From Erysipelotrichaceae bacterium (GTDB lineage: Bacteria; Bacillota_I; Bacilli_A; Erysipelotrichales; Erysipelotrichaceae), in contig JAFRIE010000013.1 of assembly GCA_017432885.1 (NCBI GenBank), positions 81,956 to 142,788 of the forward strand: a stretch of DNA of 60,833 bases, given 5' to 3'. Under the pieces are notes generated by a model. That model was not told the origin of the DNA and made no database searches. It worked only from the letters and a program-made list of their open reading frames with translations. The position numbers and the translations under genes were made by a program. Positions 16,947-24,341 of this stretch are shown in pieces (the stretch's first letter is position 1; every line of letters starts with the position of its first letter).

Positions 16947-17635
16947 TATTCCGCCTCGTATCCGAGTTCGTTGATATAATCCTTGATCTGTCTGATGTTT
17001 TCCTTGGTCGATTTGCCCGGCTTGAATGCGGTCTTGGATCCCAGAATGAAGATCGTCGCGCCGGCATCCAGCAGACCCTTGATGTCGGGATAGTCGATCG
17101 AACCATCAACAGCGATCTCAACATTTTCATATCCTCTGTCATCCAGCATTTTTCTAAGCCTTGCGATTTTTTCCAGCATGGAAGGATGGATCGTCTTTTC
17201 GCCGGCTCTGCTGTCCTTGACGATCAGATTGACGAAACTGACGAACGGGAAATACTCTTCTACCATGCATAAAGGCGTACCCGGATAGATAGAAACGGCA
17301 CATTTACCGCCTCTGGCCAGGACTTCCTTGCAGATCTGCATCCCTCCGCAGGTCGTTTCCGCATAGAAAGTCAGATAATTGCCCTTGATGTTGGGATATA
17401 CGGCATTTAGGTATTCTTCCGGATACTTCGTCGTGATGTGGACATCTACCGGTACGGTAAACTTCTCGCTGATCATCGGAACCATGTCCGGAGACAGCTT
17501 GGTCGTGCCGTAAAGGGTATAGTCCATGACGTCGAAGTGATAATAGGAGACGCCCGCTTCCTGCAGTTCCCTGCATTCGCGTTCCATGTTCATGATATCG
17601 GCTCTTTCGAGAGATGGAGACAGTTTGATCTTCAT
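16946..17635 (-). CDS. Ribulose-phosphate 3-epimerase-family protein (homologue 1 of 3)
   Basis: 229-aa TIM barrel. Active-site elements of the RPE family are seen: KLSPSLERAD at the start, HFDVMD near residue 38, VDVHI near 68, and IAVDGSIDYPDIK near 175, followed by FILGSKTAF for phosphate binding. It diverges from true RPE between these motifs (YTLYGTTKLSPDM replaces DGxFVPN). In a PTS operon this is more likely a 3-epimerase for a dedicated ketose phosphate (as in UlaE-like or AlsE-like pathways) than the housekeeping enzyme. The ATG is preceded by AGAAAGAAGGA. Confidence 0.8.
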   Translation of the reverse strand: MKIKLSPSLERADIMNMERECRELQEAGVSYYHFDVMDYTLYGTTKLSPDMVPMISEKFTVPVDVHITTKYPEEYLNAVYPNIKGNYLTFYAETTCGGMQICKEVLARGGKCAVSIYPGTPLCMVEEYFPFVSFVNLIVKDSRAGEKTIHPSMLEKIARLRKMLDDRGYENVEIAVDGSIDYPDIKGLLDAGATIFILGSKTAFKPGKSTKENIRQIKDYINELGYEAE

Positions 17636-17650
17636 TGTTTTTCCTTCTTT

Positions 17651-18511
17651 CTATTTGTGCGTCTTGATTTCTTCTATGCAGTCGTCCATGGCTTCCATCC
17701 ACGTACGCATCGGATGATGGAAAGTCTTTTCGAAGAGACTTCCATCCAGAACGACATTCTTTTCTCTTGGTGCGAATTTTACGCCCATCAGACAAGGTTT
17801 CGTCGCATCTTCGCCATAACCCATTTTTTGGGCGATGTAGCTGAAATACTCATAACGGGATGCGGCCGTGGTATTGCACAGATGGTAGGTTCCGTACTTG
17901 TCCGATTCCAGCACTTCTTCCAAAGCATAGGCGATATCGACGACATAGGTCGGATTGGAGATCTGATCCGTCGTATACAGCAGGTCTCTTTCACCTGCTT
18001 CCAATCGGTTCAGCATCTTCAGGATCGGATTCCTGTCCTTTCCTCCGTGGGCGCCGAACAGCAGCGGAACTCTGATGACAAAGCTCTTCGGATTGAAATA
18101 GCGGACCAGTTCTTCCGCCTTCAGCTTGGTATGGCCGTAGGTATTCACCGGAGCTACCGGATCATTTTCTTTGTAAGGCCTGTCGGTATTGCCGTCAAAC
18201 ACGGCTCCCGAACTGATATGGATCATCGGAATGCCCATGTTTCCCGTGATCAGGGCGATATTCGCCGGTACGATCGTATTCAGCGCATAGGCACCTACAG
18301 GATCTCTTTGTGCATCGTCGACATCCTTGATCCCGGCGATGTGAATGTAGCAGTCCGGTTTCTCCGACCCGATCTTTTCTCTTAAAGCGTTAAAGTCGTT
18401 CAGATCCAGATCCTTTCGTCCTTTGATCACGACAGTCTCGTGATGTTCCGAAAGAATTTTCGCAACGTCATAACCCAGAAGGCCGTTGCCGCCATCCAGC
18501 ATGATTTTCAT
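17651..18511 (-). CDS. NAD(P)-dependent reductase/epimerase, RfbD-like
   Basis: 286-aa extended short-chain dehydrogenase. The Rossmann motif is GGNGLLGYDVAK near residue 7-18, YGHTKLKAEEL carries the YxxxK catalytic pair, and HISSGAVFDG gives the Ser/Thr side. Overall layout is that of dTDP-4-dehydrorhamnose reductase (RfbD/RmlD). I take the ATG at 18511. An in-frame TTG 27 bases further upstream would overlap the previous gene and lacks a ribosome site. No other rhamnose gene is present, so within this PTS operon it may reduce or epimerise the imported sugar instead. Confidence 0.8.
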   Translation of the reverse strand: MKIMLDGGNGLLGYDVAKILSEHHETVVIKGRKDLDLNDFNALREKIGSEKPDCYIHIAGIKDVDDAQRDPVGAYALNTIVPANIALITGNMGIPMIHISSGAVFDGNTDRPYKENDPVAPVNTYGHTKLKAEELVRYFNPKSFVIRVPLLFGAHGGKDRNPILKMLNRLEAGERDLLYTTDQISNPTYVVDIAYALEEVLESDKYGTYHLCNTTAASRYEYFSYIAQKMGYGEDATKPCLMGVKFAPREKNVVLDGSLFEKTFHHPMRTWMEAMDDCIEEIKTHK

Positions 18512-18515
18512 AGTG

Positions 18516-19178
18516 TTACCCCAATTTGCTTTCCGCAAACATTACTGCAGCCGTGATGATCAGAGCCACCGGGATCCCCAGCAGTCCGAACAGCAGGGCA
18601 CTTTTCACGTTCCAGTAACGGATGAATCCCAGCAGACACATGGAGCCTGTCAGCAGGATCACCATGACGAGAATCATCTTCTTAAAGATATCCGTTCTTA
18701 GTTTTTTCTTTATTTCTTCCGTTTTCGCCGCTTCCTCTTCCCCGTTCTTCAGATGGATCAGTTCTTTGGTATAGCCGGACTGAAAACAGTTTTCCGCATA
18801 CATTCTTTCCGTAAACAGATGCACCGCTTCCGGAATGTTTTCCGCATAGTCGGTGTAGATCTTGATTGCCTTACGGATGATCTCGAACAGAGCCCAGCAG
18901 GTGGCGATGATGTCCAGCATCAGCAGTTCGTTCTGCAGCGCTACGTTCTTTTCACGGTATCGGAGACAGCACAGGATGAAAAGGAACCAAACATCCGCCA
19001 CCAAAAGCCAGTTGCTTCCCTTGAGAATGGAGATGTTGGAAATGTTCATTCCGGATGTAACGATGGCGGAAGCGGCCTTCTTGTCCAGACCGGTCGCCTT
19101 TACTGTCTTTTCTCCTTTTTCGGAGAAGTTCTCGTAGGCTTCTTTCCAGGGACTCGGTTTCTTGTCTTTCTTTGCCAT
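18516..19178 (-). CDS. Membrane protein of unknown function (DUF6773-like)
   Basis: 220 aa. A basic N-terminal cytoplasmic segment (MAKKDKKPSPWKEAYENF) is followed by two hydrophobic stretches at about 55-72 and 85-102, a charged middle (NGEEEAAKTEEIKKKLR), and two more C-terminal hydrophobic segments (MILVMVILLTGSMCLLGF and LLFGLLGIPVALIITAAVMF). It resembles small four-helix proteins of Firmicutes without known function. It sits inside the PTS operon, 4 bases before the reductase gene. No catalytic motif was recognised. Confidence 0.7.
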   Translation of the reverse strand: MAKKDKKPSPWKEAYENFSEKGEKTVKATGLDKKAASAIVTSGMNISNISILKGSNWLLVADVWFLFILCCLRYREKNVALQNELLMLDIIATCWALFEIIRKAIKIYTDYAENIPEAVHLFTERMYAENCFQSGYTKELIHLKNGEEEAAKTEEIKKKLRTDIFKKMILVMVILLTGSMCLLGFIRYWNVKSALLFGLLGIPVALIITAAVMFAESKLG

Positions 19179-19186
19179 GTTACCTC

Positions 19187-19909
19187 CTAAAATGTGTAAT
19201 CCGGTGTCATCCGGATCCTGTCGCGGTACGGTTCGGAGATCGGGTCCTGCAGCAGGAAGCTGATGATCTTCCGGTCATCCTTGAAATGGATCGGATAGAC
19301 TTCCCTGACATTGCATTTTCTCATGAAATAGTCGAAGCCTTTCGCATACATCTCTTCCTGTGAAGGATTGAGAATCAGGAAAGCCGCATCGATCGGCGTA
19401 TCCGCGATCTTGTTGATTTCCTTATGGTAGTCCCTTACCGCTTCGGCGATCTTCTCTTCCTGCATATTCGGCCATGACCATTCGTTGAGATGACCCGCAT
19501 GGAAAACCGTTTCCTTGCCGATCTTTACCAGGAAGGCACATCCGCGGTTTCCGTCGCAGGTATCCAGAGTCTTGATAGTCAGGCCGTGATACTTGTAGGT
19601 CTGATCCGGATCGGTGAACAGGATCTTTTTCAGCGTTTCCTTTTCAATGATGTGATTATAGAAGAAACGGAAACGGAACTTCTTGTTTTTGATGTTGTCA
19701 TTGGCTACGACGTAATAGACATTGTCGTTTTTCGCACCCCAGTGGAAGATGTCCTGATTGTAGTTGTCCGCAATCGAGCCGGATATGAAAACAAACAACG
19801 GCTTATCCTTGCTGATCCTGGGCATTTTCCCCTGCGAGTAATTGAATATCAAAGAAGCATTCTCGGTTTCTACCAGAACGCCATCCTGATATATGTAGGT
19901 GATTTTCAT
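19187..19909 (-). CDS. Metallo-beta-lactamase-fold protein with lost metal-binding motif
   Basis: 240-aa MBL-fold protein. Many Firmicute relatives read SHxHxDHF after strand LYVFA and carry HAGDLNxWxW later. Here the first motif is SGSIADNY (residues 43-50), so all three His are gone and only the Asp remains, and the second reads HAGHLNEWSW (137-146) with Asp replaced by His. The rest of the fold is intact (GCAFLVKIGKETVFHAG; C-terminal VREVYPIHFKDD), so this is not a decayed gene. It sits in an ascorbate-type PTS operon, where UlaG-type MBL lactonases are usual. A non-catalytic or differently metallated descendant is the reading I favour; this is inferred. Confidence 0.75.
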   Translation of the reverse strand: MKITYIYQDGVLVETENASLIFNYSQGKMPRISKDKPLFVFISGSIADNYNQDIFHWGAKNDNVYYVVANDNIKNKKFRFRFFYNHIIEKETLKKILFTDPDQTYKYHGLTIKTLDTCDGNRGCAFLVKIGKETVFHAGHLNEWSWPNMQEEKIAEAVRDYHKEINKIADTPIDAAFLILNPSQEEMYAKGFDYFMRKCNVREVYPIHFKDDRKIISFLLQDPISEPYRDRIRMTPDYTF

Positions 19910-19916
19910 TTTATGT

Positions 19917-20366
19917 TTAGACTTGAGCTTCTGTAAACAGGTTGTAGAGATCGTCTACGCTTTCAGGATTCAATGCTTTGTTTAATGTTTCATCGTCACC
20001 CAAGACGATAGCGACCTGCTGAATGGCCTGCATGTGCGATTCACCGTCGGCGGCAGCCAGCGTGATCATCAGATTGACATCCTCATCTTTTCCTTCAAAA
20101 CGGAAAGGTTCTTTGACATAAGTAATAGAAAGCTGTGTCTCATTGACGCCCTTGTCTGAGCTCGCATGCAGCAGCGCTACACCCGGACACAGTACGAAAT
20201 AGGCGTTATGTTCAATAGCACTTTCAATGATCGCATCTGTATAGCGAGGCTCAATGTAGCCCTGTTCAACCAGTTTTCTGGTAGCGATCGCAACGGCATC
20301 TCTCCAGTCCTTGACTGAATCGATGATCTCGACGTTTTCATACTTTAACAGATCTTTTAATTCCAT
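19917..20366 (-). CDS. ulaC: PTS EIIA component (mannitol/fructose/ascorbate EIIA family)
   Basis: 149-aa PTS_EIIA_2 domain. The phospho-accepting His is in PGVALLHASSDKG near residue 66, and the fold continues with VNLMITLAAADGESHMQAIQQVA. It passes phosphate from HPr to EIIB. With the EIIB and EIIC upstream it makes a full three-protein ascorbate-type system. AGGAGGAG before the ATG is placed directly after the T-run of an internal terminator (20378-20417), so expression may be lower than that of EIIC and EIIB. Confidence 0.88.
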   Translation of the reverse strand: MELKDLLKYENVEIIDSVKDWRDAVAIATRKLVEQGYIEPRYTDAIIESAIEHNAYFVLCPGVALLHASSDKGVNETQLSITYVKEPFRFEGKDEDVNLMITLAAADGESHMQAIQQVAIVLGDDETLNKALNPESVDDLYNLFTEAQV

Positions 20367-20377
20367 ATACTCCTCCT

Positions 20378-20417
20378 AAAAAAATATGGGAAGAGGATAT
20401 AATGATCCTCCTCCCAT
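20378..20417 (-). terminator. Internal intrinsic terminator/attenuator between EIIB and EIIA genes
   Basis: Stem ATGGGA-x-GAGGAT / ATCCTC-x-TCCCAT (12 pairs, one mismatch), 6-base loop, followed on the minus strand by a run of seven T. It leads straight into the AGGAGGAG ribosome site of the EIIA gene. Genes continue on the same strand without a visible new promoter, so partial read-through is the likely design. Confidence 0.8.
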
Positions 20418-20437
20418 CTTTTCGTTTAATACTACTG

Positions 20438-20734
20438 TTATTCTTCGTCAGGGTTTTCTTCGAAGTATTTTTCAAGTACTTCTCTGATCTCATTCTTGTT
20501 GACGAGATTATGAATAGCTACACATGGTCCGAAGACTTTTACCTGTTCATAGATATCGCCGCCAGCAATATAGAGATCCGCCTGACCGGCTGTGGTATCA
20601 CCGATAGAAGTATGTTCTACACGGATATCACCTTTGCCCATGGCCTCAAGCACTTTTTCAACGTTCATTCCTAAAATAAGGGATGAACCTAAACCTGCCT
20701 GACACACACAAAGAACTTTTTTTACTTTTCCCAT
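20438..20734 (-). CDS. ulaB: PTS EIIB component, ascorbate type
   Basis: 98-aa EIIB of the lactose/ascorbate type. The phospho-Cys loop is CQAGLGSSLILGM near residue 10. DIRVEHTSIG and ADLYIAGGDI follow the family pattern. It receives phosphate from EIIA and passes it to the sugar during transport. It lies 21 bases after the EIIC gene. Confidence 0.92.
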   Translation of the reverse strand: MGKVKKVLCVCQAGLGSSLILGMNVEKVLEAMGKGDIRVEHTSIGDTTAGQADLYIAGGDIYEQVKVFGPCVAIHNLVNKNEIREVLEKYFEENPDEE

Positions 20735-20755
20735 ATTCTTTCCTTTAAGAAAGTA

Positions 20756-22123
20756 TTAGGCGTTTTTCTTCTTTCCTAATACGCCGATAACAACGACGAC
20801 TACGAACAGAGCGATAACACAGTAGAACATGTTAGGGCCTAAGAGTTTACCCAGCTGATACAGAGGGATAGAAACTAATGCAGCATCGGAGTTACCGAAT
20901 GTAATACCTTCGATTACAACTGAACCGTATTTGATCAGTAAAGCTGGAACGAAGTGTGATACGAAGCCAACGAGAGCTGCAGCCAGGATAGCACCACGTC
21001 TGCCGCCTGTAGCGTTAGCAACACATCCATAAGTAGCGCCAAGGTAGAATGAACCGATCAGAGAAGGCAGTACGACTGGGAAAGTCGGATCTGCTCTGTT
21101 GATAGCGATGTTAACTACGAAGGCAACCAGATAAGCTAATGTACATACGAAGAAGCTTACGAGGACACCAGTTGGATAGTAAGGGAATACTACCGGGATA
21201 TCCAGACCAGCAACTGCGTTTGGAACCAGTTTCTCTGACAGACCCTGGAAAGAAGGAGTGATTTCACCGACAACCAGACGAACGCCAGCCATCAGGATGA
21301 AGATACCCATTGTGAATTCCAGAGCGTAGTTGATAGAACCGATTACGAAGTTCGTGCCAGCACCGAATGCGTTAGCAACAACTTCCGGCTTAACAACTAA
21401 GCAGATGATAGAAACGATTACATAGATAGCGAACATAACCAGTGACAGAGATACGTTCCAGTCTCTTAAGAAACGCATCTTTTCTGGGATGTTCATGTCC
21501 TCTGTTGAATGAGACTTGTCGCCGAACAGTTTGCCTACGCGACCAGCGATCCAGTAGAAGAATGTGCCAGAGTGAGCGATAGAGATTTCTCTTGTCTGCG
21601 TGATTTCACATACATCTTCGTATACCAGTGAAGGCATAACAGCCATGTAAGCGCCACATACCAGACCACCGGCAACGATTACCTGCCAAGTAGGGAAGCC
21701 CATGTTGGTGAACAGGAATGCGCAGCAAGTAGCGATCCACATCATTTCATGTCCTGTTAAGAAGATGAATGAGAACTTCGTGAATCTGGCAAGCAGCAGG
21801 TTGACGAACATAGCGATAACGATGATACCGGACAGAGCAACACCGTAAGTGTCGCCGGCAGCACCGAACGCACCTTCGTTGGAAGCAACGATACCGGTGA
21901 AGCCCATAACATCAGATGTCATAGAGTTCAGAGGTCCTAATGAATCAACGAGGAATGTTCCGGAACCGGAAATCAGCTTGTAGCCAAGAATCGTCTTGAT
22001 CATCGAAGTGATGATGTCAGACCAGTCTTTCTTTCTAACAAGCATACCTGCCATGACATACAGTGACAGTAAGATAGCAGGGTTAGAAAGTAACTGAATG
22101 ATAAAATCAATTACAAAATTCAT
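20756..22123 (-). CDS. ulaA: PTS EIIC permease, ascorbate (UlaA/SgaT) family
   Basis: 455-aa polytopic permease of the UlaA/SgaT family, with about eleven hydrophobic segments. Family landmarks: an N-terminal GYKLISGSG loop, TGHEMMWIATCCAF, VVGEITPSFQGLSEKLVPNAVAGLDIPVVFPYYPTG and CVANATGGRRGAILA. UlaA proteins carry L-ascorbate or other sugars; the substrate cannot be read from sequence, and UlaD/UlaE/UlaF-type catabolic genes are only partly represented here. First gene of the operon, under a cre-overlapped promoter. GGAGGAAG precedes the ATG. Confidence 0.93.
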   Translation of the reverse strand: MNFVIDFIIQLLSNPAILLSLYVMAGMLVRKKDWSDIITSMIKTILGYKLISGSGTFLVDSLGPLNSMTSDVMGFTGIVASNEGAFGAAGDTYGVALSGIIVIAMFVNLLLARFTKFSFIFLTGHEMMWIATCCAFLFTNMGFPTWQVIVAGGLVCGAYMAVMPSLVYEDVCEITQTREISIAHSGTFFYWIAGRVGKLFGDKSHSTEDMNIPEKMRFLRDWNVSLSLVMFAIYVIVSIICLVVKPEVVANAFGAGTNFVIGSINYALEFTMGIFILMAGVRLVVGEITPSFQGLSEKLVPNAVAGLDIPVVFPYYPTGVLVSFFVCTLAYLVAFVVNIAINRADPTFPVVLPSLIGSFYLGATYGCVANATGGRRGAILAAALVGFVSHFVPALLIKYGSVVIEGITFGNSDAALVSIPLYQLGKLLGPNMFYCVIALFVVVVVIGVLGKKKNA

Positions 22124-22169
22124 AAATATTTCTTCCTCCTTACATTAAAAAACTATTTATGATAATTTA

Positions 22170-22198
22170 ATTGTAGAATCATAAGATACAAAATGCAA
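22170..22198 (-). promoter_or_regulatory. Promoter of the ulaA operon
   Basis: Minus strand: -35 TTGCAT (22193-22198), 17-base spacer, -10 TACAAT (22170-22175). The cre box overlaps the -35, a placement that gives direct catabolite repression. A second TATGAT at 22178-22183 is a weaker alternative. Confidence 0.65.
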
Positions 22199-22207
22199 GC
22201 GTTTACA
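22194..22207 (-). promoter_or_regulatory. CcpA catabolite-responsive element (cre)
   Basis: Minus strand TGTAAACGCTTGCA matches the Bacillus cre consensus TGWAARCGYTWNCW at every position. It overlaps the -35 box, so CcpA with HPr-Ser-P would block initiation when preferred sugars are present. Confidence 0.88.
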
Positions 22208-22214
22208 CTAAATT

Positions 22215-22233
22215 ATCACATATTCATCACATA
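22215..22233. promoter_or_regulatory. Tandem 8-bp direct repeat upstream of the ulaA promoter
   Basis: ATCACATA occurs twice with a 3-base gap (period 11, one helical turn). The centre is about 60 bases upstream of the predicted start of transcription, a place typical for an activator. No regulator gene is in the operon, so its protein is unknown. Confidence 0.5.
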
Positions 22234-22235
22234 AT

Positions 22236-23078
22236 CTAGCGGTATACCTCAATGGCTCTTTTGACCTTGGCGGGATCTTCCGGCCTGCCGATGACAGCCT
22301 CATTACGGTCCAGTTTTTTCAAAGCTTCCATGTCTTCTTCGGCCAGTTCAAAATCGAAAATGTCGATGTTTTCTTTCAGCCTTTCTTCGCTGTTGGTCCG
22401 CGGCAGGATGCAGATATCCCGCTGCAGCAGGAATCTCAGACAGATCTGAGCCTTGGTTTTACCGTACTTGCCGGCCAATTCGTTTAACAAAGGATCTTCC
22501 ATCAGTCCATCGATCCTGCCTGCTCCCAAAGGAGAATAGGCCTGATGTGTTACATCATAGCGATCGAACCATTCGTGTTCCATCCATCGCTGACAGCGCA
22601 CATGGGTCTCGATCTGGTTGACCTGCGGCTTGAATTCGTTGAAACTCAGCAGATCGATCAGTCTCCCCAGCGTGAAGTTGCATACGCCGATCGCCCGGAT
22701 CTTTCTCTCCCGGTAGAGTTCTTCCAGGTCCCTGTAGGCCGTATAGTAGTCGTTCAACGGCCAGTGGATCATGCACATGTCCAGATAGTCGACACCCAGC
22801 TTTTTCAGTGAATCCAGGGCCATTCTTCTGGCATCTCCCGGCTTCGACCACCGGAACCACACCTTGGAAGTGATGAACAGATCCTCTCTGGCAATACCGC
22901 TGTCTTTGATTCCCAGACCAAGCTGTTCCTCGTTGTCGTAGTCCAAGGCCGTATCGATCAGCCTGTATCCCAGTTCAATCGCCTTTTTTACCTGCGTCCT
23001 TGGATCATTGAGACGATAGGTCCCAAGCCCCACTCTCGGCATGAAAACACCGTTGTTCAGTTTGATAGAACGGTCCAT
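22236..23078 (-). CDS. Aldo/keto reductase
   Basis: 280-aa NADPH-dependent reductase of the AKR superfamily (group of 2,5-diketogluconate reductase-like enzymes). The catalytic tetrad is visible: Asp in LIDTALDYDNE, Tyr in the same segment, Lys in ITSKVWF, His in CMIHWPLND. The C-terminal LRFLLQRDICILPRTNSEERLKENIDIF carries the cofactor-binding Arg/Asn. Substrate unknown. AAGGAG precedes the ATG. It ends 38 bases before the ulaA promoter region. Confidence 0.93.
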   Translation of the reverse strand: MDRSIKLNNGVFMPRVGLGTYRLNDPRTQVKKAIELGYRLIDTALDYDNEEQLGLGIKDSGIAREDLFITSKVWFRWSKPGDARRMALDSLKKLGVDYLDMCMIHWPLNDYYTAYRDLEELYRERKIRAIGVCNFTLGRLIDLLSFNEFKPQVNQIETHVRCQRWMEHEWFDRYDVTHQAYSPLGAGRIDGLMEDPLLNELAGKYGKTKAQICLRFLLQRDICILPRTNSEERLKENIDIFDFELAEEDMEALKKLDRNEAVIGRPEDPAKVKRAIEVYR

Positions 23079-23107
23079 AAACGTACTCCTTTCTTTCGAA
23101 TGATAAA

Positions 23108-23554
23108 TCAGCTGTTCAGATCTGCCGCGATCTGCATGCCCTTGATTGCCATCAAAATGCCGACGGCAATCAGTGCCAGCCCGACCATCAGCATTCTATT
23201 GTTTTTTCCTGTTCTAGCCTGGGAAGGATCTCTCCGGCTACAGCTTAAAACGACAGCATGGTCTTTCGGATATTCCGAGGCTTCCTTCAGTTTTCTGGTG
23301 TACTTGTTTCCATCTACCGTATAGGAATAGGTATTCTCATAGGCATTTTCCTGTCCTCTTCTGGTTTTGAAAGTCGGTTCCGACTTGACCAGCTTCGCTT
23401 CGACCTTCAGTGAATACTTCAGCAGATCCAGAACATAGAAAAGGCACAACGCCAGACCGGCCAGCGTAAACAGACAGCCGAGCGTAAAGGTCCAGTAGTC
23501 TCCCGCCCTTTCGCTGTAAGCCAGATTGAAAAATTCCGTAAAATCGATTTTCAT
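23108..23554 (-). CDS. DUF3592-like small membrane protein
   Basis: 148 aa with two hydrophobic helices, at about 21-45 (FTLGCLFTLAGLALCLFYVLDLL) and near the C-terminus (MLMVGLALIAVGILMAI). Between them is a beta-rich extracytoplasmic-like domain (KLVKSEPTFKTRRGQ...YTYSYTVDGNKYTRKL...VVLSCSRRDPSQAR), the layout of DUF3592 proteins. Function unknown. Its ATG is 6 bases after a TAGAAT sequence that also contains the stop of the preceding gene. Confidence 0.7.
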   Translation of the reverse strand: MKIDFTEFFNLAYSERAGDYWTFTLGCLFTLAGLALCLFYVLDLLKYSLKVEAKLVKSEPTFKTRRGQENAYENTYSYTVDGNKYTRKLKEASEYPKDHAVVLSCSRRDPSQARTGKNNRMLMVGLALIAVGILMAIKGMQIAADLNS

Positions 23555-23558
23555 AACC

Positions 23559-24341
23559 CTATTCTATCATCTTTCGAATCATGTCATTGATCATTCGTTC
23601 ATGGGCTTTCGGATCCGTATCCTTGTCGGGAACCTCCGTAAAACCGGATTCCGGAATCAGTTCGTGAAGTCTTATGCCATACTCGTAAGGGTGGCACAGA
23701 TCGTTTCTGCAGGCCACGATCTCTACCGGCATCGTCAGCTTCTTGAGATCATCTGCGCTTCTGATCGGAACAAGCTTGGGTATGGCGAGGTATTTCTCAT
23801 AGACGCGGACATTGTATTCTTCTTCAAACGGCTTCAAAAAGCTGTTTCTGGTATATTCGGAGATGTCTCTGACATACCGGTATCCATCGGAATTCAGGAA
23901 CTGTTCCCTGTCTTTGTTTTTTAGGGCATCCGCAAGATCCCGATAGACCGATCTGATTTCTTCCCTGATCGGCTGATCGACCCAGGCGTTGCGGATCAGC
24001 AGCAGCTTTCGGACTCTTTCCGGATGTCTGATTGCCAGATTCAGGGCTACGGCTGCCCCCATGGAGATGCCTGCCAGATAGGTCTTTTTGACATGCAGGT
24101 GATCCAGCAGATCGATCACATCATCGGCCAGCTGATCGAAGCTGAGATTCGAATAATTGTATTCGCTGTTTCCGTGTCCTTCCTGATTGAGCAGGATCAA
24201 GGATACATCATCGATCGGTTCATAGAGCTTCTCGATCTGCAAAGTGCTGCCGCCCAGACCGTGAAGAAAGATGAAAGGGATGCTTCCTGCGGTGACGCGG
24301 TATTCCAGTCTTAGCCCATTACGGTTAACAAAGCTTTCCAT
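23559..24341 (-). CDS. Alpha/beta hydrolase
   Basis: 260-aa alpha/beta-hydrolase fold. FLHGLGGST is the oxyanion segment (residue 24 onward), LAGISMGAAVALNLA the nucleophile elbow near 93, and a His near the C-terminus (DPKAHERM) fits the triad. QEGHGNSEYNYSNLS resembles the proline-iminopeptidase/esterase group. No signal peptide. The start overlaps the upstream TIM-barrel gene by 17 bases, so the two are translationally linked. Substrate unknown. Confidence 0.85.
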   Translation of the reverse strand: MESFVNRNGLRLEYRVTAGSIPFIFLHGLGGSTLQIEKLYEPIDDVSLILLNQEGHGNSEYNYSNLSFDQLADDVIDLLDHLHVKKTYLAGISMGAAVALNLAIRHPERVRKLLLIRNAWVDQPIREEIRSVYRDLADALKNKDREQFLNSDGYRYVRDISEYTRNSFLKPFEEEYNVRVYEKYLAIPKLVPIRSADDLKKLTMPVEIVACRNDLCHPYEYGIRLHELIPESGFTEVPDKDTDPKAHERMINDMIRKMIE

